Of a stretch of 64,000 nucleotides of DNA, positions 47,506 to 59,043 are shown in pieces. The position numbers and the translations under genes are program-made. Source of the DNA: Metridium senile (lineage: Eukaryota > Cnidaria > Anthozoa > Actiniaria > Metridiidae). Position 1 is the first letter of the stretch; each line of letters starts with the position of its first letter. Below the pieces are notes generated by a model. It saw only the letters and a list, made by a program, of their open reading frames with translations. It was not told where the DNA came from and did no database searches. Location of the stretch: positions 4,179,936 to 4,243,935 of the forward strand of contig OX459100.1 of NCBI GenBank assembly GCA_949775045.1, read 5' to 3'.

Positions 47506-49359
47506 ATCGACACAAAGTTTTTTCATCAAAAAAGGATTTTAAAAACAAGTTTATAGATAAACTATCAATGGATATTACTTTTCTGTAAGTAGAAAATTGT
47601 AGTAAATGTAACTATGCTGTAATGGCCATGGAGTTGTTGTCGTTTTAATTTTATGCGTTTTTTCAGTCTTTTCAAATCAACGTGACAAGTTCTATTTTTG
47701 GCGCGTTCCAGCAATGCCAAGGCACCTTTTTGCTTCAAAAACAAGACAAAACGCTGAGAAAAATCAAGATTTTGAGCTTCAAATTGACAAAAACATTATT
47801 TGAACTAGACCTTAATAGAATGGTAACTATGTATTTAAAGGAAAAAAGGAAATTTTAAAGCATTTCTTTGTAAAAAAAACAAACATTTTTATCGTATTGG
47901 ATTTACTAAAAAGTAGTCATGGCAAATATTCAAAACAAAACAAAAAATTATTTTCATGTGGAATTAAAAGCCTCAAGAATAAGTTCTACCAACACAAGAT
48001 CGATTTGAAAAGACAAGGATTTTAAAACAAGGTATTTTATTATGAAAAACTTTGTGTAAAACATCATTTTCGACTTTGAAGTAAAAACTACTAAAAAAAG
48101 CTCGTTTAGTAAGCATAAAATAGTCAATATTGCTAAATAAACAGAAGTTATTCAACCAATTTAAATTGTGTTTGTATTTCAATTTATCTTTGAAGTTTTC
48201 TGTTTATGAGGTTTAAAAAGTACATAAATAACATCCTTTCATGATCAATCGACCAAAGTACAATTTACACATGCACAAACATCGTTTCATGTACGGTTTT
48301 TATCTCAAAAAGTAAATAAAATGGAGGCTTTTCTCTTTTCTTTCTATAATAAAACAGAGAACGGATTTTTCCTTTTTGAGGCTTAATTATTGCAAGTTTT
48401 GAGGTGTTTTTTTTTTCACGCTCGGTATGGGAGGTTTTATGGAATCTTTTTTTGACGTCACACACTGGCCTCGGCTCGAGTCTGGCCGTCAAACTGGCCG
48501 CCTTGCACTTGTTTGCATCGATGCCAACTTTATCATGTTTTGATGAAAAAAATTGCCTAAAACGATGTTGTGATTCTCAAAAATCAGAAACAGTGGAAAA
48601 ACAAAAGCACAATCTGTCACATGAATAGGACTTGAGGACATTTTATGCTACTAACAGAAAAAGAAAGAAAAATATCAACACACCATCCTCGTGAAATGAA
48701 TTAGCAATGGAGAAAAAATCTTCACAAATCATAACAAAATGCCATCGGATTTTCACCGGTCATCCAAAGCAGTTAGGTAATATACATAAGTTAAATTCAA
48801 GAAGTTAATTTTGTTTGTAAAGTGAAGTAAATGTTTTTAAATTTACACGAATGTGTCTTGTACGACTGAATTTCAATATGGCGAACGTGACAAAAAGGAC
48901 TTGTAGGCTTGTACAAACTCAGTTTTATAATTGAGATATCAATAAATTTATTTGGAAAATAAAGTAAAATACCTAAAACTTGCTATCTTGATGTTCAACA
49001 TTTTACTTAATACGAAAAAGACTAAATAATTCTGCCTTTTTACACTTTGCCGATAGTTTCATAAAAACTTTGGCGGCCAGCTTCGGCCAGCTTGTGTACA
49101 CGCCACCAAAATACGTCACAAAAAAATATTTTGACGAATAAATGTATGTACTTGAATTTTGATGGATTAAACATTGTTCATAGTTCAACTGCCAAGCTTG
49201 AAAATCCTTCAATAAACTGTGCCGAGGGAAGATTTGATAGTTTTCATAACAAACAAGGTCGCTTCTTTATCAATTTTGTTTTGAATTGCTGTAGTCTTTT
49301 AATATTCTTCCACGAAGGTATCTACAAATAGGTTTTCTTGATCTTTTGGAATCAGTCTT

Positions 49360-49480
49360 TTCTGCTTTTCTTTAGTATAATTTCTTCGTTTTTGTGTCCT
49401 TCGAGTTTATGTTCTTCTTCGGTCAAAACTCTCTTTGTTCTTCGAAGTTCATCTTTCTCCTTTGTTAGTTTGTATTAATG
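49360..49480 (-). pseudogene. Decayed Rep-helicase exon 1 in the second Helentron copy
   Basis: The minus strand can be read as KRVLTEEEHKLEGHKNEE, aligning with KRILTEEEKLRKRERERE of exon 1 at 30289-30766. It then loses the Arg repeats and meets a stop. The same remnant occurs at 60785-60895. Confidence 0.6.
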
Positions 49481-49756
49481 TAAGCTCTGCTATTTTGTTG
49501 TTGTTTGTTTGACTTTTTTGTCGATAAATGAAAAGAACAACTTTGCTTTGTTGATCTAGCGCTATTTTAGCGCGCGTCACTTTCGTTCCCGCCGAAATAT
49601 AACAACCAATCAGCATCGCGATGGGCGCGGACGTCGGACGTACGCTTGGGATTCCTGTGTGAAAACCATCGAAAATCGACTCGATGCATTACCATTTTTT
49701 CTTAAGTATGGTGCTCCGCTCGTGCGGGCCTTCGGCCCGCGCGGGAGCTCCGCTAT

Positions 49757-51920
49757 AAGAAAATATGAATTAATAAGTCATTGTCATGGACGTTACAAAA
49801 AAACAACCACACTTTTCAGTGAACAATTTCAATATAAAAATGCTCTGATTTTTTTCACCGCAGAAAACCAATAAGGGTATAGAGATATAGTAGTGGGATT
49901 ATATTTATGTTGTAAATTGTTATTTTGACATCTAATATCCTTTTGGCTCCTGTTAATGAGTGAAAAACTAGTGCCATGGACGTTACAGGCCCTGTCATGG
50001 ACGTTACGTTGTATGAAACATTCACCTATTTTAACCTCTTTAACCTCTTTAATACCCTCCTATCCTTCTGCAATCTACTCATATCACACTTGAAATGGTT
50101 GAAATGGTTGCTTTTGCCTGGAGTTTGCAGTTTTGACCATTTCTAGGTCAGCTTTCCACTGTTTTCCATTTTACTAAAATGAGGGGGGAGGGGTGGTAAA
50201 AGAGCAAATTGGGATTTGTTCTGAAAACTAAAAAATCATTTGAAAACAGTGGGCTAATGGCTAATGGAGCTTTACAGGGTAAATTATGGATAAATAATTA
50301 CGTAAGAACAATCCAAGATGCCAATTCTAACACAAATACTTCTGAAATATGCTGAAGACTCATATTTTTACCATTTTTACCAAAATCCGCCATATTGGAT
50401 TATGGCATAGTGTGATTAAACTATCTTTAAAGTGATAAATTGGCCAAAATAATGTCTAACAACCTGTGTAAGATTCTTGGTTATTATTCAAATCACTCAA
50501 TTAATGAGTTAATTCTAGAAAGAAAGTATAAAAGCCACAATCTTATCAGAAATATATTATCCTGTAACTTAAGGTATCTGTTATATCATTATTACATTCT
50601 AGCTGCAATAAATCTAAATTATGAACTTCTCAAATTCATTGTACTAAACTTTACCTACTAATGTAATTTTGCATAATTTTAAACTTTTAAACTAAAACTC
50701 AGGGGGAAAAGCTCACTATTCTGTCAAGTCATGGTTTTTATAACGTCCATGCCAAAGTTTAAGGACATTTTTTGGAGAAACAATTTGTAGGCAATGATTG
50801 TTTCTATTGCATATGCATTCAGACTGGACAGCTTGCAGTCCACCAGAAATAATTTGGTCTCTCGAGCAAGGTTTCCATAATGAGGCAAACAATTGTGTCT
50901 TGTGTCAATTGAAAGAGTGTTTACTCCTCTATCCAAACATTTTGAAGTTGGTTAAAAAAACTCGGCTGTGTCTCGTTTTTTCACCTAACTTCTCCGTGTT
51001 TGGATATCGGAGGAAACACTATTTCTCGTGCTTGATTTATTACAAACTAATAACAATCTACTGATCTGATATCCACGATGGATGAACACTTTTGCAATAT
51101 TCTATTAAAGTAGCTGCAATGATATGTGGCATTATTATAAATACGCAGGTGATTATAGTAAATTGTGCGCGGTGATTTGTCGAGAAATTCACACAATTTC
51201 TCGATTATTATTCACAGCGTTTCGCGCGCTTTTAGAAATGAGAAATGAACAGTTTTTCTTCAAAAAAAGGCTTGTTATTTTCACTTTTTTAAATAATCAA
51301 TTGTGTATTTATAATAAAACAATTACCCACCTCAGGCTCAGCGTATATCGGTGAATAATAACCTTGACTTCTTCTCGATTAGTACTCACCGATATTCACT
51401 TTGCCTTCGGCAAATAATTGTTAAATTATATTTTTTCTTTATTCCTAGATGGAGAAGCTCCAGCATTATAACAATAGTTACCATGGCAGAAACCATCGGC
51501 CAGTTTCCAGCAATTGTCACGTCCAGGAAGATCAATCCATAACGCGTATAATATATTTTATGATCCAAAATTTTATGATCAATAGCATTTACATTTTTAC
51601 GGAGGATGTTTTAGGAAATACAATTTTAACTTATTAACTAGTGGTTATTGTTGCATGTGTGGTTCCTGTCAAGACAAAGAGAATAATTCATATTCAATTT
51701 ACACTTTTTGTCTTTGATTTTAAATACTTTCATAACACAGCGGCAAACGACCACGCATGCGCGAAAACAAAACAAGTAAAATGACCCATCTGGCATTCGT
51801 ATAGACTTTTTTCTCAAAATGTAAAAGTGAAATTAATACAAAAGTGAAAATTAATCGGTATCTTCACAATATAACAAACGTTATAACAAACGTACACGAA
51901 AATCCAAGCTTATAAATTCC
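49757..51920. other. Intergenic DNA with a recurring CATGGACGTTAC motif
   Basis: No gene supported. CATGGACGTTAC occurs at about 49787, 49978 and 49998, and once more on the other side of the Helentron copy at about 43187. An inverted variant lies near 50741. Short frames at 50440-50661, 50798-51064 and 51124-51637 have no recognisable features. Confidence 0.4.
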
Positions 51921-52092
51921 ACAGGTAGCCCAAGCGTAGAGTCAGTACAAGGGAATGTATGGTGAATTGTAATTTTAACATAAATATGTCAATAAAATTT
52001 CCCTTTCTTACATGGATGTTTTTTTGTGGTCTCTGATAATGTCTGTGAATAACTTTTTGGAAAATTTGATCAATTGTACATCCCCTTGTTAA
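51921..52092 (+). repeat. Left arm of a 170-bp inverted repeat pair
   Basis: Matches 54630-54799 in inverse with very few differences (shared GGTAGCCCAAGCGTAGAGTC and TGATCAATTGTACATCCCCT). The pair is 2.5 kb apart and encloses the TIR element at 52422-54632. Confidence 0.8.
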
Positions 52093-52421
52093 TATATTGA
52101 CAAGGTTGGACGCTAAAGGCACCAACTCACTTCCAATCCAGTTTACTTCAGAAGCTTTTTTTTTTTCACGAAAAACAATTCCTTTCCAAAAATCACTCCT
52201 CATAGCTAAGGAAGGGTTGTTTGGCTATCAATCCATACCAAATTCTTCGAGCCAGTGCGCGGTACTGAGCCGTGAGCCCTCAAGACCCTCAATAAAACGA
52301 CTACGAAAACCGCCATTTTATCCGTGAAGGTACAATCCGGAACAGAAAAGCCGTTGAACGCGCCGTATGGCCTGGGAACGGTTGCAAATTTAACCCTGAC
52401 CGGGAGGGTGTCAGTGATATA

Positions 52422-54632
52422 TTAAAGTGCTAGTCTTACGAAAATCAAGGTGCAAAATTCGCACTTTTTTAGTATGCTATCCTTAAATATATGCCTAAAA
52501 AGGATAGTGACAAAAAAATTATGCCAAAAAAAAACTTTTTTGCACCTAAAAATTGCTGTCAAAAACGCTAAAATTTTGTCCGCCATCACTCGATCTTGAT
52601 ACTGTACAGCGGTTGTACATTTAAATGTGTGACGTCATATGCTTAAGACGCTTCATGTCGAAATACATTTCTCTGTAATACTTGTATGAAATGGCGTCTG
52701 TTCTGGATGACTATGATGAGAATTTTTCATCATTACTAAGCGAAGAATACGAAGAGACCCTCTCAACAACATTATCGACTACTGAGCTAATGTCTGATGA
52801 CGATATAGAGCCGCTAGCAACAGAAGAACAAGCAGAGGAATACGCTTTTGAAGTTGAAGTTCCTTACTAATATTTATATGAAGTAGCGTACTCTTTTGAT
52901 GCGAGTTTTATACCATTATCACGAAAAAAAGTATGGAACAACATCATCAACTACTTGATAGAAGTCTGAAAGTGATTTAGAGCCGATGGTAAAAAAAAAT
53001 CAAGAGAAGATTGTGCTATCGAAGAAGAACGTAAGGATATTGTAGATCAACAGCTCGAGTCGAAACTAAAAACAAAAACAGCTACGGGAAACCATGAAAT
53101 CAATATAAAATCATTAATTGCAATTCATAATCAATTACAAGTTATATCTTTAGTAAGTCTATCAGTATATTTAAAAATTTATCATTAACTTTTATGTTTA
53201 TTTTGCGAGTGCAAATATTCTCTGTGTAGTTTACAACTGTATTGTAAAACATCAAGAGTATAGTCGCTGTATAACGATCATTGTAGGGAAAAGATGTAGG
53301 ACACTGCATAGCCTGATTGGTGTATTGAATAAGCATTAAAAGACGTTTATTGTGCTAGAATTGTTGTCTTGATTTGTTCGTTTTGTGTTGTAACCGAAGT
53401 TACTTCATATATAGTTTGCATGCCGTTGTTCGCCCGTAACTGGCCAAACCAGCGTGTACAAAAGTAAGTAATCTATCTAGAGTATTCTAAAAATTATGTA
53501 GCTTTTTAATCACAAGTGCAAGCTCTTTCAATTTGTTAATCGTTAAAATCAGTTTTCCATGCACGTTCATGAAGCTAGTCAGTATTAAAAACAGTCGAGA
53601 TAAAATGCCACACTGACAACTCGCAATATGTGCTTACTAGTTATACTGGCATCCAAGAGCGTTCATTTCATAAACAAACTCAAAGTTTTCGTCTTTATTT
53701 TTTTCTGCGAATAGTTTTATAGGTTGTTTAGTTAGTTAATTCTGTAACTTATAATACATATTCTTAGATCAGTAAAACATACGTTATTTGATTTGGAATG
53801 ATTTCCATTTTGACCTTGCGTAGGCTGACATACTGACTCAAAACAAATCCAGTTTCATAACATTTTGGAAGTAAAAAAACTGAGCTCTTTATATCAAAAG
53901 GAGTGTAGCGTTTTTGATGAAATAATGAAGATAAAAAACAACAATAAATCTAAATACGAGATACAACAAATGCTTGTCACTTTTGCTTTACGTAGGGCAA
54001 GCTTTTATGACAATGATGCATAGTTTAGCGCTCTTTACTGATGAGTTTCTTTAGTAAGTTCCATTCTTTAGACACTCTCGTTTCAGTTACGAATTGCCTT
54101 TTGCATCCCTCGATGTAAACATTCCTTGTAAGTTGGTCTCTTTTGAAATGAATCAAGCAGATAATGCCTTTGCGAAAGTTTTCTATTTTTGTGCGGGCAA
54201 ATCCGATTTGTTCATATTTAGTCTATTGACTGAAATGAATTGAAATTTCGGCGTTATTGTAAGACAAATTCGACCAAACTTGAACAACACATATTGTAGG
54301 AGACATGTTTTAGAGTTTGGACGTAAAAATATTCAAGAATCAATGAAACATTTGATGAATTATGACCATCGCACAATATAAATAACAGAGGTTTAGTAGC
54401 AATGAAAGTTCGAGCGTTGAGCATATGACGTCACTTCCTTTAATGACAGGCCGGCTCAGAAGAACGCGATCGATTAATGGCGGACGCAAAGTGCCGAACT
54501 TCAGACGCTAAATACAGCAACTTCCCGGACTCGTATGAAAATAAAATTTGAACAGTGATATAACCATCATCTGAAGTTTTAAAAGGTATAATTTTTAGAA
54601 ATTGTGTCATACTCGTAAGACTAGTACTTTAA
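52422..54632. mobile_element. 2.2-kb TIR element
   Basis: The left end TTAAAGTGCTAGTCTTACGA is mirrored at the right end with one difference (GTACTAG). The right tip abuts directly on the 54630-54799 arm. The interior contains one short acidic plus-strand frame and AT-rich DNA; no transposase domain is recognised. No clear target duplication. Confidence 0.6.
52691..52870 (+). CDS. Short acidic ORF inside the TIR element
   Basis: ATG at 52691, in frame with an upstream TTG, gives 59 codons beginning MASVLDDYDENFSSLLSEEY with many Asp, Glu, Ser and Thr residues, ending EVEVPY. Degenerate coding-like sequence (about 52975-53095, Lys/Glu-rich) follows in other frames. It may be the first exon or N-terminus of a decayed transposon protein. 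Family unknown. Confidence 0.3.
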   Translation: MASVLDDYDENFSSLLSEEYEETLSTTLSTTELMSDDDIEPLATEEQAEEYAFEVEVPY

Positions 54633-54799
54633 CAAGGGGATGTACAATTGATCAAATTTTCCAAAAATTATTCACAGACATTATCAGAGACCACAAAAAA
54701 ACATCCATGTAAGAAAGGGAAATTTTATTGACATATTTATGTTAAAATTACAATTCACCATACATTCCCTTGTACTGACTCTACGCTTGGGCTACCTGT
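54630..54799 (-). repeat. Right arm of the 170-bp inverted repeat pair
   Basis: Inverse copy of 51921-52092; see there. Confidence 0.8.
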
Positions 54800-54929
54800 G
54801 ATAAATTCAAGGAATTTGTTGACTTCAAGCACTAGCACTATAGTTCGAAATTCCTAATGTTTATAACAATGGCAAATTTACCGCTGTGAAAATTGTGCTA
54901 CGTAATTTTACATGCGTAGTCGTTTGACC

Positions 54930-55010
54930 GCTATTCTCAGCGGTCTCACTAGTATAAATGTATGAGAATTCATTAGCATACTACTCAGTTTAGTCAAACC
55001 TGCAGCCAGC
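54930..55010 (+). repeat. ~75-bp repeat, first copy (TCTCACTAGTATAAATGTAT)
   Basis: Nearly identical to 56935-57009, 2.0 kb away in the same orientation; contains a TATAAAT box-like motif and GAGAATTCATTAGCATACTA. The pair could be remnants of LTRs or of a promoter-bearing repeat. The DNA between (55011-55590) has no gene. Confidence 0.6.
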
Positions 55011-55589
55011 TCGCACGGTCATCTCATCGCTCTACGTATATACCTTCCAAACGAACATTTTGACTGAATTGAATTGGTTGGAGTGTGTAGGTTTCTCCTC
55101 TCAACGTTCAATAAGTAAAACGTAGCGGGTACAAGCTATGCAGTTATTAACGCCGAACAACGTGCCTCAAATGCAACAGATAATTCAAACTCGGCTACGG
55201 ACGGCGCTCAAAACCTTCAGGTACTGACTCGCCATCTTGCTCCTTCCCTCGCCGTATTTCCCTCCGGCCTTCCCTCACCTACACAACGTTTTCTTTAGTT
55301 TCTGTGACTTTTCTTAAGCTTTCTAAACTTTCAAGTTAGTTTTGGTAGTTTCTTTTAGGTTTGTTTTCTTAGGTTTTCCATGCTGTGTTAAATTTGCAAT
55401 TCAAATCCTTTACTTTCAAAACGCTACATGCATTTCATTCCCACGTGTACCTTGTTTTAACAAGCTATCGCTTGCTATCGTAATTTTGTTAGTAGAATAA
55501 CCTAGCGGTTATTATATTTTTACAACATAGCTCTACATTTAGTCTATTTCTTATTTCTCACGGGTTGAACAGTGTAACCGTGCAACATA

Positions 55590-55945
55590 TTTCTCGTAGG
55601 TTAATTTGACCCTGCATTATATTTGATTTAGCAGGTTAACAGTTTGTCCCTGCATTATATTTGATTTAGCAGGTTAACAGTTTTGACCCCGTATTATTAT
55701 TTGATTTAGCAGGTTAACAGTTTGTCCCTGAATTATATGTGATTTAGCAGGTTTAAAACAGTCTTTGACCCCGCATTGTACTTGATTTAGCAGGTTGGCA
55801 GTTTGTCCCTGCATTATATTTGATTTAGCAGGTTAACAGTTTGACCCTGTACTATATTATTTGATTTAGTAGGTTAACAGTTTGTCCCTGGATTATATTT
55901 GATCTAGCAGGTTAACAGTTTGTCCCTGCATTATTATTATTTAAA
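55590..55945. repeat. ~45-bp minisatellite, about 7-8 units
   Basis: The unit reads TATATTTGATTTAGCAGGTTAACAG plus TTTGTCCCTGCAT with small length changes (TTTGACCCC forms). Looser relatives with GAGTTAACAGT and a following AAGGTCTCGC continue to about 56340. Confidence 0.9.
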
Positions 55946-57236
55946 CATTCGGCGAGTTAACAGTTGAAGGTCTCGCCTATAGCTACTCTAAAATATTACA
56001 TACTCGTAGTTTTATTTTCTTTGGGCAGTTTAATGGTTATAGGAGTCGATTATCTGATGTTTTTGTGTTATACAAACATTGGACGAGTTAACAGTTTAAA
56101 GTCTCGCTTTTTAGAGAAATATCTGGATTTATATAGCACTTCCACGTGTCATATTTTGCATATTATTCAAAATGTATTTGGGGAATTAACAGCTAAAGGT
56201 CTCGCATAACTACGAAAAAATATTTGCATATCTGTAGAGTCTTATTTGGCGAATTAACGGTTATAGCGCTCGATTGTTTGATACTTTTGTATGTTATGTA
56301 AGATATATTCACAGCAAGTTAACGGTTTGTTATAACGACTCGCCTACGTGATGAATATTCCATGTTTTGGAATTTTGTGGCGACTACACCTATTGTCAAC
56401 GACTCCTTCCATGGTAGCCTGAAAGGGTATCTAATGCCCTAGTCGGATTACTGGCGCTCAGGCTGCCATCTCTTGGGTGGGTGAACCTTTGTCCTCCCGT
56501 TGTTCCTCACTCCTTTTCGCTTTTGTTCCTTTGTGTGATTGATACCACCTAAGGGTTGGCAGCCTTGAAGCCTTATTGTTATATATTCTATTTGTGTGTT
56601 TATAGGTATGATTTTTGAAAAAGTTAACGCCTGTTTTGTAATTCAAGTGCCACTGAATGTTTATCGAATACTGGCCCCTTCACCCCTCCCCCTTCTGAGT
56701 ATGGGTAAAGGTTCTAGGTTCTAGTCCACTCTACCATAAGTAATAAGTAATATTTAAGTTTGGGTTTGAGTTTTGGGTTGAGTTTTGAGTATGGAGTATG
56801 TTTTTAGGAATTTCGGAATATTATTATCCGGTCTCCTACGCACGAGGATAGTTATTGTTCTTGTATAGCGGAGCCAGGTCTTCTCCAATACTCATACATG
56901 AGTACAGTGAGACCGATGAGAAGAGGACACTATTCTCAGCAGTCTCACTAGTATAAATGTATGAGAATTAATTAGCATACTACTCAGTTTAGTCAAACCT
57001 GCAGTAGGCTTTACGGTATCAAGCCTAAACATCTTACGAATTTATGGTCTTGCTGTGCTCTCCGTTCCCCGACCTGGGTTGCTGTCCTATTGTTTTTCAT
57101 CCCCACCCTCCCACCCTTTCAATGGACTCGCTTTTATCGTTTCATTGAAGAGCTCCGCCAGGTCTTCTCCAATACTCATACATGAGTACAGTGAGACCGA
57201 TGAGAATAGGACACTGTCTTCACTATCATGTATATT
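55946..57236. other. Region 3' of the LicD-family gene
   Basis: No gene supported. It holds the second copy of the 75-bp repeat (56935-57009) and a ~63-bp repeat (CAGGTCTTCTCCAATACTCA...) at 56873-56935 and again at 57155-57217. The latter copy is within 20 bases of the gene's stop codon, so it is probably in its 3' UTR. Confidence 0.45.
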
Positions 57237-58658
57237 CTAAACAACTTTGAAGGCAATGTTACCGTCTGCTGGAAACTTATCCAAGCATGAATGAAATGTT
57301 GGATCATTACACTTGTTGAAAGACCCTGACGAATATCTAGAAAAACTAGATTTGGAATTACCAACCATTCTCCAACTCTGACTGTGTTTTAAAACGTCTT
57401 GGCCGTATCTATTGCGAGAGAACAGACCTGGAAAATGTCCACAATTGAACCAATGATTATTGACAAGACATTTTGTATAATGTGACGGTTTGTTTAATTC
57501 AGGTGGAGAGAACTTGTCAGCTGACATTTGAACTATGCCCCATACTTCAATGGGAATGTCAGGTGTGTGATAAGTCAAATATCCTAAATCCCCGCCTTTT
57601 TTCATTTTGCCATCACTACCAATGCCAGCGGGTTTATAGCTACTTAGACGAAAGCCATTCTGTGATATATAACTAGATTTTGAATTCAAAAAAGATACAT
57701 TAAAAGATGAGAGAAATAAGTCACCATCGATGTCAAAGGGGTTATAGTTGTTGAACTTGACGCAGGCCAAAGTTGAGCCAGAATCAAGCTCGTAATGAAG
57801 ATTATTTGCGACGGACAATTCATGAAACAACTTCATTGCACTTCCAAATTGCTCCAAACAACACATAGGAAGCGCCACAAACTTTGTGACACCAGTATTA
57901 CATGTGTAGGAAATCTCTGCACAAGAGAACTTATGACGGACCTCGTAATCAACAAAAACTACGCGTACTAACTTCATGTCTTTCGCAAGAGGACGCCATA
58001 TTGCCTTGCTGTTATGCTTAGTTTCACTTGAGTAGTCAGTTGTAAAGTACATTGCATCAGGACAATTTAATATCAAGTTACCAGAACGAAACACCCGAAG
58101 GAAGAATTCCTCAAACACAATTTCCTTACTGTACTTTTCGCCGAATTTCAGACCTTTTAGAAGACCAGTTTTGGCAACAAATGGTCCTTCTAAATCATCA
58201 CAAAACATACATGAATGTCTAGAGTAGTGGTAACCTTCCTCATACTGCAACACGTAGTTGAACAGTTTGGTTTGTCTACATCCTATTCGCCAGTGTCCAG
58301 TAAGGTTACGAAACGATCCTCCAGCTATACCGACATGCTCTGTTGTACTTATCATACGAATCTGCCTTTCGATGCGTGCTAACCACGTGAAATGAACAAC
58401 ATCTCGCGCGACGAGTGTGTATTGAGTTGATACTCCATTAACCAGTTGATTCCAAACTTTGCCAAGAGAACTGCCTTTAGTAACTGAAATGGTTTTAATG
58501 TTAGGGTATTTCTTGGTAGCATCTTCAATCTGACTTGTTTTGGCAGCTAAGAATACTTTGAGTTGTGGATATGTTTGATTAATTCCTTGTAATACAGCCT
58601 CAACTTGCTTTTCCATGGTCTCTGGGTATTCCATGGTATTAACAACGATACTGACAAC
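57237..58658 (-). CDS. FKRP/LicD-like glycan transferase, exon 2 (residues 163-635)
   Basis: Second exon of a Golgi-type enzyme gene; the acceptor CATCTAG precedes 58658 and phase 0 matches exon 1 (61488-61973). Residues ~163-390 resemble a GT2-like stem: VVSIVVNTMEYPETMEKQVE at the start, YTLVARDVVHFTW, then a CMFCDDLEGPFV block. Residues ~440-600 resemble the LicD/fukutin/FKRP domain: YELDSGSTLA, then FNNYNPFDIDGDLFL with Asp at about 471, 473 and 475 (the metal-binding DxDxD), IEVWGIVQM, and a FSRNRYGQDVL motif before the end. FKRP and fukutin add ribitol-phosphate to alpha-dystroglycan glycans, and the stem-plus-LicD order here is that of FKRP. The exact substrate cannot be deduced; many invertebrates have divergent paralogues. 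Several Cys and N-glycosylation sequons (NQT, NLT, NVS) fit a lumenal protein. No disabling change seen. Confidence 0.75.
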   Translation of the reverse strand, partial: VVSIVVNTMEYPETMEKQVEAVLQGINQTYPQLKVFLAAKTSQIEDATKKYPNIKTISVTKGSSLGKVWNQLVNGVSTQYTLVARDVVHFTWLARIERQIRMISTTEHVGIAGGSFRNLTGHWRIGCRQTKLFNYVLQYEEGYHYSRHSCMFCDDLEGPFVAKTGLLKGLKFGEKYSKEIVFEEFFLRVFRSGNLILNCPDAMYFTTDYSSETKHNSKAIWRPLAKDMKLVRVVFVDYEVRHKFSCAEISYTCNTGVTKFVALPMCCLEQFGSAMKLFHELSVANNLHYELDSGSTLACVKFNNYNPFDIDGDLFLSSFNVSFLNSKSSYISQNGFRLSSYKPAGIGSDGKMKKGGDLGYLTYHTPDIPIEVWGIVQMSADKFSPPELNKPSHYTKCLVNNHWFNCGHFPGLFSRNRYGQDVLKHSQSWRMVGNSKSSFSRYSSGSFNKCNDPTFHSCLDKFPADGNIAFKVV

Positions 58659-59043
58659 CTAGATGACAAATAATAATGATAATAATAATGATCACTATAA
58701 CAGATGAATAATGACAATGATACAATGTAATCGTAAACATTTTGATAAGGGTGGTGACAAGGATCATTTTGATTTTCAAATAGTAATAATAAGCAGCCAT
58801 ATAGTTGAATTCCGATTCAAAATCTACTAGAAAATACCGGAAAACTAAATAAATACTTATATTAATATCTACGATTTAAAGATTGTTAGCAATTATGCAA
58901 AAAGACATCAAGAAAGTGTTTGGAAACTGTTTTTTTTGTTTCACTTGGGAATATGAAATTGATGTCTCAATAAATATGTTGCTTGCCTGTTCTGACTCGG
59001 TACCAAATAATACAGACGACTGTTTTTATCACTGATTATATAA

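Larger units (their letters stand above)
43331..49756 (-). mobile_element. Second Helentron-family copy, non-autonomous, split by a LINE
   Basis: Starts with the same TAATATACAAATTAGGTAAT palindrome end and GCGGAGCTCCC motif as 12810, and ends with GGTGCTCCGCT...GGGAGCTCCGCTAT. The high-coordinate end carries an extra GC hairpin (about 49718-49750) absent from the 18-kb copy. About 47.9-49.7 kb matches 29.6-31.06 kb of the long copy and 59.9-61.19 kb of the short one. It lacks the Rep-helicase exon 2. Its centre is a ~104-bp tandem array invaded by a LINE. Central tandem repeats between Helentron-type ends are the HINE layout. Without the LINE it is 3.3 kb. Confidence 0.8.
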
